A stretch of DNA of 64,000 nt from a virus. A program made the translations under genes and the position numbers. The stretch lies in the IMG/VR virus record IMGVR_UViG_3300021963_009388, positions 38,496-102,495 of that record; one strand, 5' to 3'. Position 1 is the stretch's first letter. Each line of letters starts with the position of its first letter. Shown piece by piece: positions 17,485 through 25,656 of this stretch. Below the pieces are notes generated by a model. It did not search any database. It had not been told where the DNA came from and saw only the letters and a program-made list of their open reading frames with translations.

Positions 17485-18189
17485 ATGATAATTGAAGGCT
17501 TTAACCGATACGTACCTCACATAATGGTTGTTGATAACTTCTACAAGGACCCCAATGGAGTTAGAGAGGAGGCGCTTAAACTCGAATTTATAGAAGACAA
17601 CAGATACTATAAAGGATCAAGAACACAAGAAAAGTATATAACTTCAGGGCTCATTGAAGAGTTCTCTAGGCTAATGGACCACGATATAGAAGACTGGGAT
17701 AACCAGCCTATGAATGGCATATTCCAAAAGACTACTAAGGATAACCCTTTGGTCTATCATAGCGATTCTCAGGATTACGCTGGGGCTATCTACTTGACCC
17801 CAGGCGCCCCAGCAGACCAAGGCACTTCTTTCTGGAGGCATAAGGTTACCGGGTGCAGGCGACCTCCTCAGCACTTCTTAGAGCAAAGAACGGGCATTAC
17901 AGCTGATGATGTTTACAACGACAACACTCTGCTTAATCCAGATGCTTGGGAACTCATAGACCAAGCAGGATCCTTGTATAACCGACTAGTCATATGGGAT
18001 GCCAAGATGATTCATTCAGCCACAAAGTACGGGGATGATGAGCGCCTAGTTCAACTGTTCTTTTTTAATCTATCTAGGTCTAAGCCAGCTCCTAAAGTTA
18101 TTATAAACAATCAAAAAGAGGAAAGTGTTAAGCCTGGAATGGCCACCTTAACAGTAGCTAGATCAAGTTCTTCTATTACTAGAAGGTAA
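17485..18189 (+). CDS. 2OG-Fe(II) oxygenase-like protein (DUF6445-like)
   Basis: 234 aa. Iron ligands of the HxD...H type are visible in VYHSDSQDYAGAIYLTP and in MIHSATKYG, with an Arg (DERLVQLFFF) placed to bind 2-oxoglutarate. Such enzymes hydroxylate proteins or small molecules. It is embedded in the glycan block, so it may modify a sugar or a virion protein before glycosylation, which is inference. The C-terminus is Ser/Arg-rich (ARSSSSITRR). Confidence 0.65.
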   Translation: MIIEGFNRYVPHIMVVDNFYKDPNGVREEALKLEFIEDNRYYKGSRTQEKYITSGLIEEFSRLMDHDIEDWDNQPMNGIFQKTTKDNPLVYHSDSQDYAGAIYLTPGAPADQGTSFWRHKVTGCRRPPQHFLEQRTGITADDVYNDNTLLNPDAWELIDQAGSLYNRLVIWDAKMIHSATKYGDDERLVQLFFFNLSRSKPAPKVIINNQKEESVKPGMATLTVARSSSSITRR

Positions 18190-18192
18190 GCT

Positions 18193-19443
18193 ATGCCATT
18201 TTTTTCAATAATTACTCCCACTCATAATACTAAGTACCTATTGAGGGCAGCTGACTCTTTAGCAAGTCAGACCTTTAAAGACTTTGAGTGGATCATCATG
18301 CCTAATGGGGACGCTGTTCTTCCAGATCTAGATAGGCTACCTAATCATAAAATAGTCAATCCAAGTGACCCTAGATCAAAAGCTATAGGCCTGTATAAGA
18401 AGGAATGCTGTGAAGTAGCTAAGGGTAACATTCTTGTAGAGCTAGACCACGATGATGAGCTAACTCCTGATTGCCTCGAAGAGCTGCATGCCGCGTTCTC
18501 GGCTGACCCTGAGCTAGACTTTGCTTACTCTAACGACGCAGATCTAGACCAGAACTTTGAGCCATTTGCATATGGCAAGGCTTTTGGATGGGATGATAGG
18601 CCTTTCTCATATAAAGGCAGAATCATTAAAGAACAGTTATCGTTTCCGCCTACAGCTGCTTCATTCTCTAGAATATGGTATGCCCCTAATCATGTAAGGG
18701 CTTGGAAGAAGTCCTTCTATGATCGCATAGGCGGGCACAACATAACCATGGAGGTTCTTGACGACCAAGACCTTCTAGCTAGAACTTACATTCAAGGTAA
18801 GGTAAAGCTAATAAACAAATGCCTGTATATTTATTACAGACACCCTGAGAACACTTGCTACGGCGATAAGAACGCCTTTATACAGACAGAGACATTGAAC
18901 ATTCATGATAAGTATATCTATGCCCTTGCAGAAAAGTGGTCGGACCTCAATGGGTTACTTAAAGTTGATCTGTGTGGTGGTATAGGTAAAGCCCCAGGGT
19001 ACATGTCAATTGACTTACACTCAGCAGATATAGTACACGACCTCAATGAGCCATGGCCCTTTAGCGAAGGATCTGTAGGTGTCATAAGAGCTCATGATGC
19101 GCTTGAGCACCTTAAGAACCCAATACACGTTATGAAGGAAGCATATAGAGTACTAAAGCCTATGGGCTGGTTTCTTACGCTAACTCCTTCTACAGATGGA
19201 AGAGGAGCCTTTCAAGATCCTACGCACATATCTTTCTGGAACAGTAATAGCTTTTGGTACTATACTAGAGCAGAGACAGCTCAGTACATAGGTACACCTG
19301 TAAGATTTCAAGCAGCTAGAATAAACAACTTGTTTCCTAGCCAGTACTGCAAGACTCATAATATAGCTTATGTTAAGGCAGATCTTATACGACTCCCAGA
19401 TCGCAGCTCTGGAATAAGAGTTCCAGGCGGAGTTAATATTTAA
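18193..19443 (+). CDS. Fused glycosyltransferase (GT2) - SAM methyltransferase
   Basis: 416 aa, two domains. Residues 1-240 are GT2: FFSIITPTHNTKYLLRAADSLASQTFKDFEWII, then the LVELDHDDELTPD acid motif. Residues about 250-416 are a methyltransferase: LKVDLCGGIGKAPGYMSIDL, then IRAHDALEHLKNPIHVMKEAYRVLKPMGWFLTLTPS. Sugar transfer followed by methylation of the same chain would be a logical pairing. The neighbouring gene pair at 20998-22531 has the same two domain types in reverse order. Confidence 0.85.
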   Translation: MPFFSIITPTHNTKYLLRAADSLASQTFKDFEWIIMPNGDAVLPDLDRLPNHKIVNPSDPRSKAIGLYKKECCEVAKGNILVELDHDDELTPDCLEELHAAFSADPELDFAYSNDADLDQNFEPFAYGKAFGWDDRPFSYKGRIIKEQLSFPPTAASFSRIWYAPNHVRAWKKSFYDRIGGHNITMEVLDDQDLLARTYIQGKVKLINKCLYIYYRHPENTCYGDKNAFIQTETLNIHDKYIYALAEKWSDLNGLLKVDLCGGIGKAPGYMSIDLHSADIVHDLNEPWPFSEGSVGVIRAHDALEHLKNPIHVMKEAYRVLKPMGWFLTLTPSTDGRGAFQDPTHISFWNSNSFWYYTRAETAQYIGTPVRFQAARINNLFPSQYCKTHNIAYVKADLIRLPDRSSGIRVPGGVNI

Positions 19444-19457
19444 TTAGGAGAATGAAC

Positions 19458-20246
19458 ATGCCTACAGGCCCTATTCGGATTTTCGTAGGAACAGAGGAAA
19501 AGACCAAAGTTCCTTTTGATGTGTTGTCTAGCTCTATAAAGAAATGGGCTTCAGTGCCTGTTGAGATAACTCCTATGATAGGCCCTAAGTGGACTGTACC
19601 TAAAGGGTTACATCAAGGAACAGGGTTTAGCCTTCGTCGGTTTATGATACCCGCTGCCTGCAACTTTGAAGGGTTTGCTATATACCTAGACGCGGACCAA
19701 CTCTTGTTTAGCGATATAGCTGAGTTGTGGGAATACGCTAACCTTCTTACTGATAAGAGGTCAGTAGGATGCACATATCAAACAGACAAGTTTAGCTTAA
19801 AGAATCCATGGCCTCAGTCTTCAGTAATGATAATTGACTGCGCTAACTGCGGCTGGGTTCCTGAAGAAATATGGAACCTACTTAGAGGCGGCTATCCTTA
19901 TCATGATCTTATGCACCTTATGTTCATGAGAGGTAAAGATACCTCCAAGCCAATAGATGACTTTGTTCTACGAATACCCAATTACTGGAACCACTTAAAC
20001 ACTTATGAAGACACAGTCACTAGGCTGCTTCATTATACTAAGGAGCCTGAGCAGCCATGGTACAAGCCTGAGCACTCTTTGGCTAGGTTATGGGAAACCG
20101 CTTTAGGTAAAGCCATAGCCAATGGTGAAGTATACAAGGCTGACTTTGTTGCCGGGCTAAAGCTATGGCACGGCCCCAAAATAGACAAGCGACCTAAACA
20201 GGGCCTAAACCCTTATTACGAAAGGTACTTACCCAAGTTTAAGTAG
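19458..20246 (+). CDS. Glycosyltransferase, GT8-like
   Basis: 262 aa from the ATG at 19458, preferred over 19452 because TAGGAG then sits at normal spacing. FAIYLDADQLLFSDIAELW carries the DxD motif of retaining GT8 enzymes, and RLLHYTKEPEQPWYKPEH with LKLWHGPK resembles their C-terminal His-containing segment. It likely transfers a hexose in the virion- or DNA-modifying glycan pathway. Confidence 0.7.
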   Translation: MPTGPIRIFVGTEEKTKVPFDVLSSSIKKWASVPVEITPMIGPKWTVPKGLHQGTGFSLRRFMIPAACNFEGFAIYLDADQLLFSDIAELWEYANLLTDKRSVGCTYQTDKFSLKNPWPQSSVMIIDCANCGWVPEEIWNLLRGGYPYHDLMHLMFMRGKDTSKPIDDFVLRIPNYWNHLNTYEDTVTRLLHYTKEPEQPWYKPEHSLARLWETALGKAIANGEVYKADFVAGLKLWHGPKIDKRPKQGLNPYYERYLPKFK

Positions 20247-20252
20247 GGCAAA

Positions 20253-20966
20253 GTGTTAATAAGCAAACTATATAAGAAACATGTAGGCGAAGACATATAT
20301 GTGGTAGGCACAGGGCCCACTGGAAGGCTGCTGCCTTCGTCTTTCTTCAACTCTAAAACATGCATAGGCCTTAACCAGGCCTATAAGCAATTCAGCTTAA
20401 CCTACAGCATAACGGCTCATCCTGAACTAGAGGTAGAGTACTGCGAACTAGCTAAAGTTAAAGCTGCTAATGTTACTAAGTGGATAGTAAAGCATAAAGC
20501 CCCAACGTACTTAAAGCTATATGACTCAACACGTTACGTCTTTCATACCTCAACATCCTGGGATGACTTTATAGGCAAAGACCCTGACAAACTATTTCTA
20601 GGCAGAGGAATACAGCAGACAGCCATAGATATAGCCGTTAGAATGGGCGCAGCGAATGTAATATTAGTCGGGGTTGACATGGACTCGTTAGGCGGAGATC
20701 ATCACGGGCATGATCAGCATGTGCGGTTTCAGGGTTTAAACCCTAAAGAAGCTTACAGAGAATATAGGCTTTGGACATATAAAGCGAAGAAGTTAGCTAG
20801 AGAAAAAGCTGGAGTTAATGTACTATCATTATCGCCCTTGTTGGGCTGCGGTGGAGATATACACCAAGAGGACTATGTTAAAGTTAGAAAAGAGCTCGGG
20901 CTTACGGAGCTGCCTAAGCCTAAAGATATATCAAACATTAAGCGTAAATCTATAGATTTACCTTGA
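20253..20966 (+). CDS. DUF115 / GT42-like protein, paralogue of 16854-17483
   Basis: 237 aa with a GTG start and weak AGGGC upstream. DIYVVGTGPTGRLLPSSFF matches the nucleotide-binding loop, and RGIQQTAIDIAVRMGAANVILVGVDMDSLGGDHHGH matches the second conserved block with a possible catalytic His cluster. It is longer than its paralogue and has the more complete motif set. Predicted sugar transfer. Confidence 0.6.
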   Translation: MLISKLYKKHVGEDIYVVGTGPTGRLLPSSFFNSKTCIGLNQAYKQFSLTYSITAHPELEVEYCELAKVKAANVTKWIVKHKAPTYLKLYDSTRYVFHTSTSWDDFIGKDPDKLFLGRGIQQTAIDIAVRMGAANVILVGVDMDSLGGDHHGHDQHVRFQGLNPKEAYREYRLWTYKAKKLAREKAGVNVLSLSPLLGCGGDIHQEDYVKVRKELGLTELPKPKDISNIKRKSIDLP

Positions 20967-20997
20967 GCTACTAGACCTTTTAATCAAGGAGTTGGAC

Positions 20998-22173
20998 ATG
21001 GCAAGTAGATACGACAATCTTAGTGTGGCTATTGAGGCCACAATTAACATTAGCAAGAAGACTAAGCCCTACAGAATAGTAGACATCGGAGTGGGTAGCG
21101 GCTCCAAGGCTGAGCTCATGGTTAAACTAGCTAAGAAGCTGGGAAGATCCAACATTGAATACTATGGGTTTGACTTTTTTGAAGACGTTACTGACCTTGT
21201 AGCATCCAGCGAGTTTGCTCTTGGAATAGGCGTAAGCAGAGATAAGGCCAGGGAAATGGTTTTAAAGTCTGGAGCTGCAAAGGCTCAGCTCATTAAAGGC
21301 AACACTAATCAAACTCTTGCTCAGGCTAAGAAAGACATACCTATCGCAGCTGTAGTGTGCGTAGATGGAGGAGCCTCTCCTACCACAATAGCAAATGACA
21401 TTGAAAACGCCCTAAGCTTTTGCTCTGAAGGCACTTACATGGTTATAACCAACTGTATTTCTTCGACCTACTACAGAGGATCTGCCTTCATCATTAAGTC
21501 AGCTGCTATGCTTAAGAAAGAGTACAGCATCACTATTGAAGAAGCAGGCCCAGTAGACGTAGTAAGTGATAAGTATTCAGATGGCACTATAGCCATTAGC
21601 TGTATCATTCTAAAGTGCGCAGCTCAGCTTACTCCAGCAAAGTTAGAAGGCTTAGCTCACAAGCTATTAGTGGAGGCGTCTCCACAAGCTGACCCTGAGC
21701 CACAAGAGTATGTTCCCGAAGTAAGCTTTGTTCCAGAACCACCTAAGGAAATACCTGTTGAACAGGAGGCCAGCGCACCTGCTGGAGAGTCATTTCCCCA
21801 GAGTTGCAGTGGTGATACCGACGTACAATCAGTTCGAGTATGCGAAAATAGCTGTGGAAAGTTGCCTGAAGAACACTGCGAATTGCCTAGTGATTCTTGT
21901 GGACGACGGGAGTCCTCAGTGGAACCCTGCGGACTGGTCAAAGTATCCGAAGAGCCAGATGCTAATACACCGGTTCCCGAAGAACGACAAGAACCTGACT
22001 CGGTCGTGGAACAAGGGAATACAGATAGCACTGCAGAACAAGTGCCAGATAATAGTGGCAGCGAACTCAGACCTGAAGTTCCCCCCGAACTGGACAAAGG
22101 GAATAATAGAAACGCTAGACGCAGGCGCAGGCGCGGTGGGGCCGATGACGAACGCTCCGGGGCACAGGACTAG
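20998..22173 (+). CDS. SAM methyltransferase; frame-1 reading continues as shadow tail
   Basis: The ATG at 20998 follows AAGGAG by 5 bases. Residues 1-215 are a class I methyltransferase (RIVDIGVGSGSKAELMVKLAKK, then IEYYGFDFFED). A Pro/Glu-rich linker follows (about 222-262). From about base 21796 the reading becomes Cys/Glu-rich and matches nothing, because the GT2 domain of the next entry occupies frame 2 here. The natural product probably shifts +1 at TTT CCC C (21793-21799) to give a methyltransferase-GT2 fusion of about 510 aa. Contains near-exact palindrome copy 3. Confidence 0.7.
   Translation: MASRYDNLSVAIEATINISKKTKPYRIVDIGVGSGSKAELMVKLAKKLGRSNIEYYGFDFFEDVTDLVASSEFALGIGVSRDKAREMVLKSGAAKAQLIKGNTNQTLAQAKKDIPIAAVVCVDGGASPTTIANDIENALSFCSEGTYMVITNCISSTYYRGSAFIIKSAAMLKKEYSITIEEAGPVDVVSDKYSDGTIAISCIILKCAAQLTPAKLEGLAHKLLVEASPQADPEPQEYVPEVSFVPEPPKEIPVEQEASAPAGESFPQSCSGDTDVQSVRVCENSCGKLPEEHCELPSDSCGRRESSVEPCGLVKVSEEPDANTPVPEERQEPDSVVEQGNTDSTAEQVPDNSGSELRPEVPPELDKGNNRNARRRRRRGGADDERSGAQD
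21670..21685. repeat. Dispersed palindrome, copy 3 (one mismatch)
   Basis: GTGGAGGCGTCTCCAC, read as V-E-A-S-P at the start of the linker of the methyltransferase gene. Confidence 0.8.
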
Positions 22174-22531
22174 GCAGAACGTTAAGCATTGTATTCCTAA
22201 CTACAAAGTTAAAGACTCAGACGGGCACATTGCTAATGTCTCGTCTGAGTTAATTAAAAACCATACTGGAAGAGTAGACAAAGGCCCATTGAATGGTTTC
22301 TGCATAGCTGCCAAGGCAGCTACATGGAAAGCTGGGGCTTTTGCTTTTCCAGAGCATTTCTTTAATCCTAAGTTTAAGATGACCCGCAATGAAGATGAGC
22401 TTATGGGAAGGTGGAAGAAGCAAGGCATAAGCAGCTTAATAGCATGTTCAAGCTTTGTCTTTCATTACAGGGGAGTAACTAGGCGCCCTAGTGGAAAAGG
22501 AGCAGGTAGTGGTAACCTGAGAATAAAATGA
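21728..22531 (+). CDS. Glycosyltransferase family 2 domain, probably reached by +1 frameshift
   Basis: The GT2 domain is unmistakable from RVAVVIPTYNQFEYAKIAVESCL through ILVDDGSPQW and IIVAANSDLKFPPNWTKGI. The frame opens at a TTG at 21728 without a ribosome binding site, and the residues before FPRVAVVIP (LRKYLLNRRPAHLLE) look like out-of-frame noise. An independent start is therefore doubtful. Translation more likely enters from the upstream methyltransferase at TTTCCCC (21793-21799), giving ...ESFPRVAVVIP. Alternatives are a sequencing indel or a start I cannot identify. Confidence 0.75.
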   Translation: MFQNHLRKYLLNRRPAHLLESHFPRVAVVIPTYNQFEYAKIAVESCLKNTANCLVILVDDGSPQWNPADWSKYPKSQMLIHRFPKNDKNLTRSWNKGIQIALQNKCQIIVAANSDLKFPPNWTKGIIETLDAGAGAVGPMTNAPGHRTRQNVKHCIPNYKVKDSDGHIANVSSELIKNHTGRVDKGPLNGFCIAAKAATWKAGAFAFPEHFFNPKFKMTRNEDELMGRWKKQGISSLIACSSFVFHYRGVTRRPSGKGAGSGNLRIK

Positions 22532-22749
22532 ATAAGAAAAAGAAATTAGGCTCAAAGCTTAGATGCAGAGTAGCTAAGAAAAAACCAGCAGAGAAGATAG
22601 TAATAGCTAGAAAGGCAAGAGTATCTTCTAAAAGCTCAGATGACGGCATGAGCATAAAGGCAGTCAAAGCGCCTATCGTGAGGGCCAAGCGCGTTTCATC
22701 TGGGTCGTCTGATCAGCCTAAGCCCATAGATGACGGCTTAGTCCAATGA
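22528..22749 (+). CDS. Small basic protein with repeated RVSS motifs
   Basis: 73 aa, Lys/Arg-rich. It carries ARVSSKSSDDG and AKRVSSGSSDQ, a Ser-rich basic motif that also occurs in proteins at 52497-53198 and 54233-55141. It overlaps the GT2 stop (ATGA) and the next gene by 4 bases. No enzyme fold is expected; it may be a disordered nucleic-acid- or virion-binding peptide. Confidence 0.6.
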   Translation: MNKKKKLGSKLRCRVAKKKPAEKIVIARKARVSSKSSDDGMSIKAVKAPIVRAKRVSSGSSDQPKPIDDGLVQ

Positions 22750-23372
22750 GGAATTGGAAGTCAAAGACTAACATTCCTGCTAGTGCCAAGATAGGCATAT
22801 CTTTAGTTACCTATCATCAAGGGCATTGCTTAGCTTCTCTAATACATTCTATAAAAGCTCAAACCTATAAAAATTACTACATACACATAATGCACGATGG
22901 CCCATGGTCGTCTGAGTATAACAGAGCCATATGCTTAAAGGCTGTAGATGGAGACCCTAGGTTCTTTGTAGGCTGCACTGAAACGAGAGCCAATAAGTTT
23001 GGCCATAACATGCGACAGGCAGGATTTGACGCTGCTATCAAAGAGGGCTGTGATTGGATAGGCACTATGAATGGAGATTGCTGGTATGTTCCTGTTTACT
23101 TTGAGTGGATGCTTGGATCAGCCTATAGCATAAAGGCTAGCTTTGTTTACTGTAACATGGTACACAGTCATACCTTATGGGGAAGTGTAAAGACTTCTAT
23201 AGCTAGGGGTAAGATAGACGGAGGCGGATTCCTTATGCGTAAGTCTCTATGTGATACTGTAAAGTGGACGAGCACTGAATTCGCTGCTGACTGGTTCTAT
23301 ATAGATAAGCTCAAAAACAAGCCTGGTTTCGTTCCAGCAAAAGTGGATGGTTATCTGTTCACTCACAACTAG
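22746..23372 (+). CDS. Glycosyltransferase family 2
   Basis: 208 aa. KIGISLVTYHQGHCLASLIHSIKAQTYKNYYIHIMHDGP is the GT2 nucleotide-binding start. DWIGTMNGDCWYVP occupies the place of the DxD motif with Asn-Gly-Asp, so metal binding may differ. KIDGGGFLMRKSLCD resembles the acceptor loop. Coupled by ATGA to the upstream gene. Confidence 0.75.
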   Translation: MRNWKSKTNIPASAKIGISLVTYHQGHCLASLIHSIKAQTYKNYYIHIMHDGPWSSEYNRAICLKAVDGDPRFFVGCTETRANKFGHNMRQAGFDAAIKEGCDWIGTMNGDCWYVPVYFEWMLGSAYSIKASFVYCNMVHSHTLWGSVKTSIARGKIDGGGFLMRKSLCDTVKWTSTEFAADWFYIDKLKNKPGFVPAKVDGYLFTHN

Positions 23373-23380
23373 GTTAAACT

Positions 23381-24424
23381 ATGAAGATAGGGTTTGATGT
23401 ACAGTATAAGCTTCATGACGCAGTCTATGCGGCTTTAAGACTGTCTGATTCCCTAAAGGCTTTAGGCTACGAAACAACTCTGTACAGTAAGCTTAAGAAG
23501 AAGCACATATACGGCTGTGACTGGGACTCTCTAGTTACTACGCCAGAAGACATGTCTTACGAAGAGTGGCTCAAGACTATTACTCATATCATTTGGCCTG
23601 TTCCACCCAACAAAGATACGGTCAAGAAGGTTGGTAAGAATATAGTAACTATAGCTTTAGCGCCATGGGACTGCCTGCCATCTTACACCAAGGGCTCACT
23701 TAAGCTATGTGCTCACATTGTATCCACCTGTAGTGAGAACACCAAAGTACTTAAAGCTGGATCCAGCCTTACCAACATATCCACTATAGAGTGGGATAGC
23801 TTCATACCTATTACGCACAAAGCCTCTGGAAGCGTAGACTTAAATAACCCAAAGGTGCTTATACCTCTTCACTCAAGCCAAGGCCTTCGATGCGACCTTG
23901 ACTCTTTGTTTGATATCATCGAAGGGGTAATCAGCGGGTGCCCAAAGGCTAGAATATTTATATCGTATAGCCTTAAGTCTATTCCCTGGGAGATATCAAA
24001 AGAGCTAAGAGTATTTGTTCGCAAGCACAACACTAGCGTAAGCTTAGTATTAGACGCAGCCACCTGTGTTAGCTCACTGCTTCTATATGGTAGTCATGAC
24101 ATAGTGCTGTGGCCTGCAGAGATAGAAGGGTTCGGCTTAGTAGGCGTAGAGTCGATATACATGGGAACTCCTGTAATTGCTTATGATGTGCCTCCTATGT
24201 CTGATATAGTGATAGACGGAATTAATGGAGTTCTAGTTCCCTGTAAGCATGGAGGGGCTGCCAACAATATAGTATTTGCAGAGCCTAATGCTTATAATTT
24301 CATAGATAAGTCAGTAGACGCTATAAACAATAAGCTGGTTGAATTGAACAAGCACACGAAGACAGGCAAGAAGTCAAAGCGAAGTAAGTTCAACTCAGCA
24401 TGGAAGAAGATCATAGAGGGCTAA
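23381..24424 (+). CDS. Glycosyltransferase, GT-B fold (GT4-like)
   Basis: 347 aa. The C-terminal donor domain is classic GT4: DIVLWPAEIEGFGLVGVESIYMGTPVIAYDVPPMSDIVIDGINGVLVP, including the E-x7-E pattern. The N-terminal acceptor domain starts KIGFDVQYKLHDAVYAALRLSDSLKALGYETTLYS. Probably a retaining sugar transferase acting late in the glycan block. Confidence 0.8.
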   Translation: MKIGFDVQYKLHDAVYAALRLSDSLKALGYETTLYSKLKKKHIYGCDWDSLVTTPEDMSYEEWLKTITHIIWPVPPNKDTVKKVGKNIVTIALAPWDCLPSYTKGSLKLCAHIVSTCSENTKVLKAGSSLTNISTIEWDSFIPITHKASGSVDLNNPKVLIPLHSSQGLRCDLDSLFDIIEGVISGCPKARIFISYSLKSIPWEISKELRVFVRKHNTSVSLVLDAATCVSSLLLYGSHDIVLWPAEIEGFGLVGVESIYMGTPVIAYDVPPMSDIVIDGINGVLVPCKHGGAANNIVFAEPNAYNFIDKSVDAINNKLVELNKHTKTGKKSKRSKFNSAWKKIIEG

Positions 24425-24427
24425 CAC

Positions 24428-24793
24428 ATGGATGTTCTAGCTGTACGACAAGAAGAGAAGCTATGGGGCCGCAACCATATCATTCATTTGGATAACTCCT
24501 TTCAGATCTGCCACATACACATCCTCAAAGGTGGATACTGCTCTAATCACTTTCACCAGCATAAGTGGAATCAATTCTATATTGTCTCGGGTAAGCTGGT
24601 GGTTATCTGCTACAACCCAGACGGCACTACAAAGAGCACCATCACTCTTAGGCCTACCGAGTGCATTAAGATACCTCCTGGTTTAAACCATAAGTTTGAA
24701 GCTTTAGAAGAGACTGAAGCTTTGGAGATCTATTGGTCTGAGCTATCTGAGCACGATATTGTGCGTACAGACATAGGTGGCATCAAGGCTTAA
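24428..24793 (+). CDS. Cupin-fold protein (sugar isomerase/WbuC-like)
   Basis: 121 aa, a single cupin. The metal-site motif is visible in GGYCSNHFHQHKWNQFYIVSGKLVV and the second motif in IPPGLNHKFEAL. Small cupins in glycan clusters often isomerise or epimerise nucleotide sugars or phosphosugars. It is related in layout to the cupin at 58647-59081. The stop codon overlaps cassette promoter 3. Confidence 0.7.
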   Translation: MDVLAVRQEEKLWGRNHIIHLDNSFQICHIHILKGGYCSNHFHQHKWNQFYIVSGKLVVICYNPDGTTKSTITLRPTECIKIPPGLNHKFEALEETEALEIYWSELSEHDIVRTDIGGIKA

Positions 24794-24817
24794 TTCAGCC
24801 CATAATAGCGTCATAAT
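24790..24817 (+). promoter_or_regulatory. Cassette promoter 3
   Basis: TTAATTCA, 14 bases, CATAAT at 24812-24817, then GAAGTGAG. It overlaps the end of the cupin gene. Confidence 0.8.
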
Positions 24818-24855
24818 GAAGTGAGTACGTAACTATTTAATAAGAGGAGTGCATT

Positions 24856-25059
24856 ATGCACGGATTTTACCAGTCGGTTGACGCTTCTAGAATACCAGCA
24901 GACCTGGGCATCGAAAGATGCCCGGTATGCAAAGGCATCGCTCGAAACTCAACGCTTGCATGTTCGACATGCAAGCGTGACGCAAAGCTCTGCCCTAAGT
25001 TTGCTCAAAAAGTAAAAGATACTGAAAAACTAAATGGCTGGAGCGACATAGTCGCCTAG
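24856..25059 (+). CDS. Small zinc-finger-like protein in cassette 3
   Basis: 67 aa, strong AGAGGAG 8 bases upstream. CPVCKGIARNSTLACSTC is a CxxC...CxxC zinc site. The DNA is full of perfect stems: ACGCTTGCATGT/ACATGCAAGCGT with a 3-base loop (encoding the second CxxC), GGGCATC/GATGCCC with a GAAA loop, and GCGAC/GTCGC over the stop. Its function is unknown. Confidence 0.6.
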   Translation: MHGFYQSVDASRIPADLGIERCPVCKGIARNSTLACSTCKRDAKLCPKFAQKVKDTEKLNGWSDIVA

Positions 25060-25064
25060 CCATT

Positions 25065-25098
25065 CGTCCTGAGCAGGACGTTAACTTGCTCTTTTTTT
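25065..25098 (+). terminator. Cassette terminator 3
   Basis: CGTCCT/AGGACG, or alternatively GAGCA/TGCTC, followed by T7 and AGCTATCAG. The GAGCAGGACGTTAA stretch recurs inside cassette 4. Confidence 0.75.
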
Positions 25099-25115
25099 AG
25101 CTATCAGCCATCCCC

Positions 25116-25143
25116 TTAATTCAACCTATAAGTGCGTCATAAT
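25116..25143 (+). promoter_or_regulatory. Cassette promoter 4
   Basis: TTAATTCA, 14 bases, CATAAT at 25138-25143, preceded by GTGCGT. It begins 18 bases after the T-run of terminator 3. Confidence 0.8.
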
Positions 25144-25149
25144 ATAATG

Positions 25150-25605
25150 ATACCGATAGGTATCGATGGTCCCATCGAGATAGCGACCTTAAAAGTACTC
25201 GTAAGCCCAACTGATTGTTCCATCAGGTTGGTAATATGGCCTAGGAACTTTATTAACGTCCATGCATGACGTTAAACTGCAGGTTCCCACTGACTGACAG
25301 TGGGCGGCTACCGGCCGGGGACGGATGTGGATGAAACTTCCACACTACGCCAAGTAACTACTGGCGTAGAATTTATCGGCATCTTAGTGAGGTGCACGTC
25401 TTGAGCAGGACGTTAAACTGCTTCATTTGAAGCTTATCGCTGGTGTCCTTAGTAAGACGTTAAACTGCTAACTGACCAATGAAGGCCCCACGGCCTAAGA
25501 ACAGTGGGAGGCTACCAGCCTTAGCAAGTGGGCGTGGATGAAACTTCCACAAAGAGGGATACATGAGGTCACCGGGTTAAACCCCGGTCTCATGTGTCTT
25601 TTTTT
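25150..25605 (+). ncRNA. Structured RNA with duplicated module (cassette 4)
   Basis: About 455 nt between a cassette promoter and terminator with no credible ORF. A two-part module occurs twice: CAGTGGG(C/A)GGCTACC(G/A)GCC at 25298-25316 and 25502-25520, each followed 10-13 bases later by GTGGATGAAACTTCCAC (25327-25343, 25534-25550). GACGTTAAACTGC occurs three times (25268, 25409, 25456), usually after a small GTC/GAC-closed hairpin. Perfect stems include TTAACGTC/GACGTTAA, CCCACTG/CAGTGGG, CTACGCC/GGCGTAG and GCTTC/GAAGC. It is not a tRNA, tmRNA or RNase P RNA by inspection. Confidence 0.7.
25561..25605 (+). terminator. Cassette terminator 4
   Basis: ACATGAG...CTCATGT enclosing ACCGGG/CCCGGT, then T7 and AGCTATTAG. 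Confidence 0.85.
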
Positions 25606-25622
25606 AGCTATTAGCCCCTTCC

Positions 25623-25650
25623 TTAATTCAACCCCTAAATGCGTCATAAT
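25623..25650 (+). promoter_or_regulatory. Cassette promoter 5
   Basis: TTAATTCA, 14 bases, CATAAT at 25645-25650, preceded by ATGCGT. Confidence 0.8.
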
Positions 25651-25656
25651 ATAGTG

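Noticed and set aside
21657-22097. Minus-strand Ser/Gly-rich ORF in the methyltransferase/GT2 overlap
   Set aside because: Low-complexity antisense shadow of the Pro/Glu linker and GT2 coding sequence.
25268-25468. GACGTTAAACTGC repeats as a CRISPR array
   Set aside because: Repeats are only 13 bases, spacers differ greatly in length (128 and 34 bases), and there are no cas genes.
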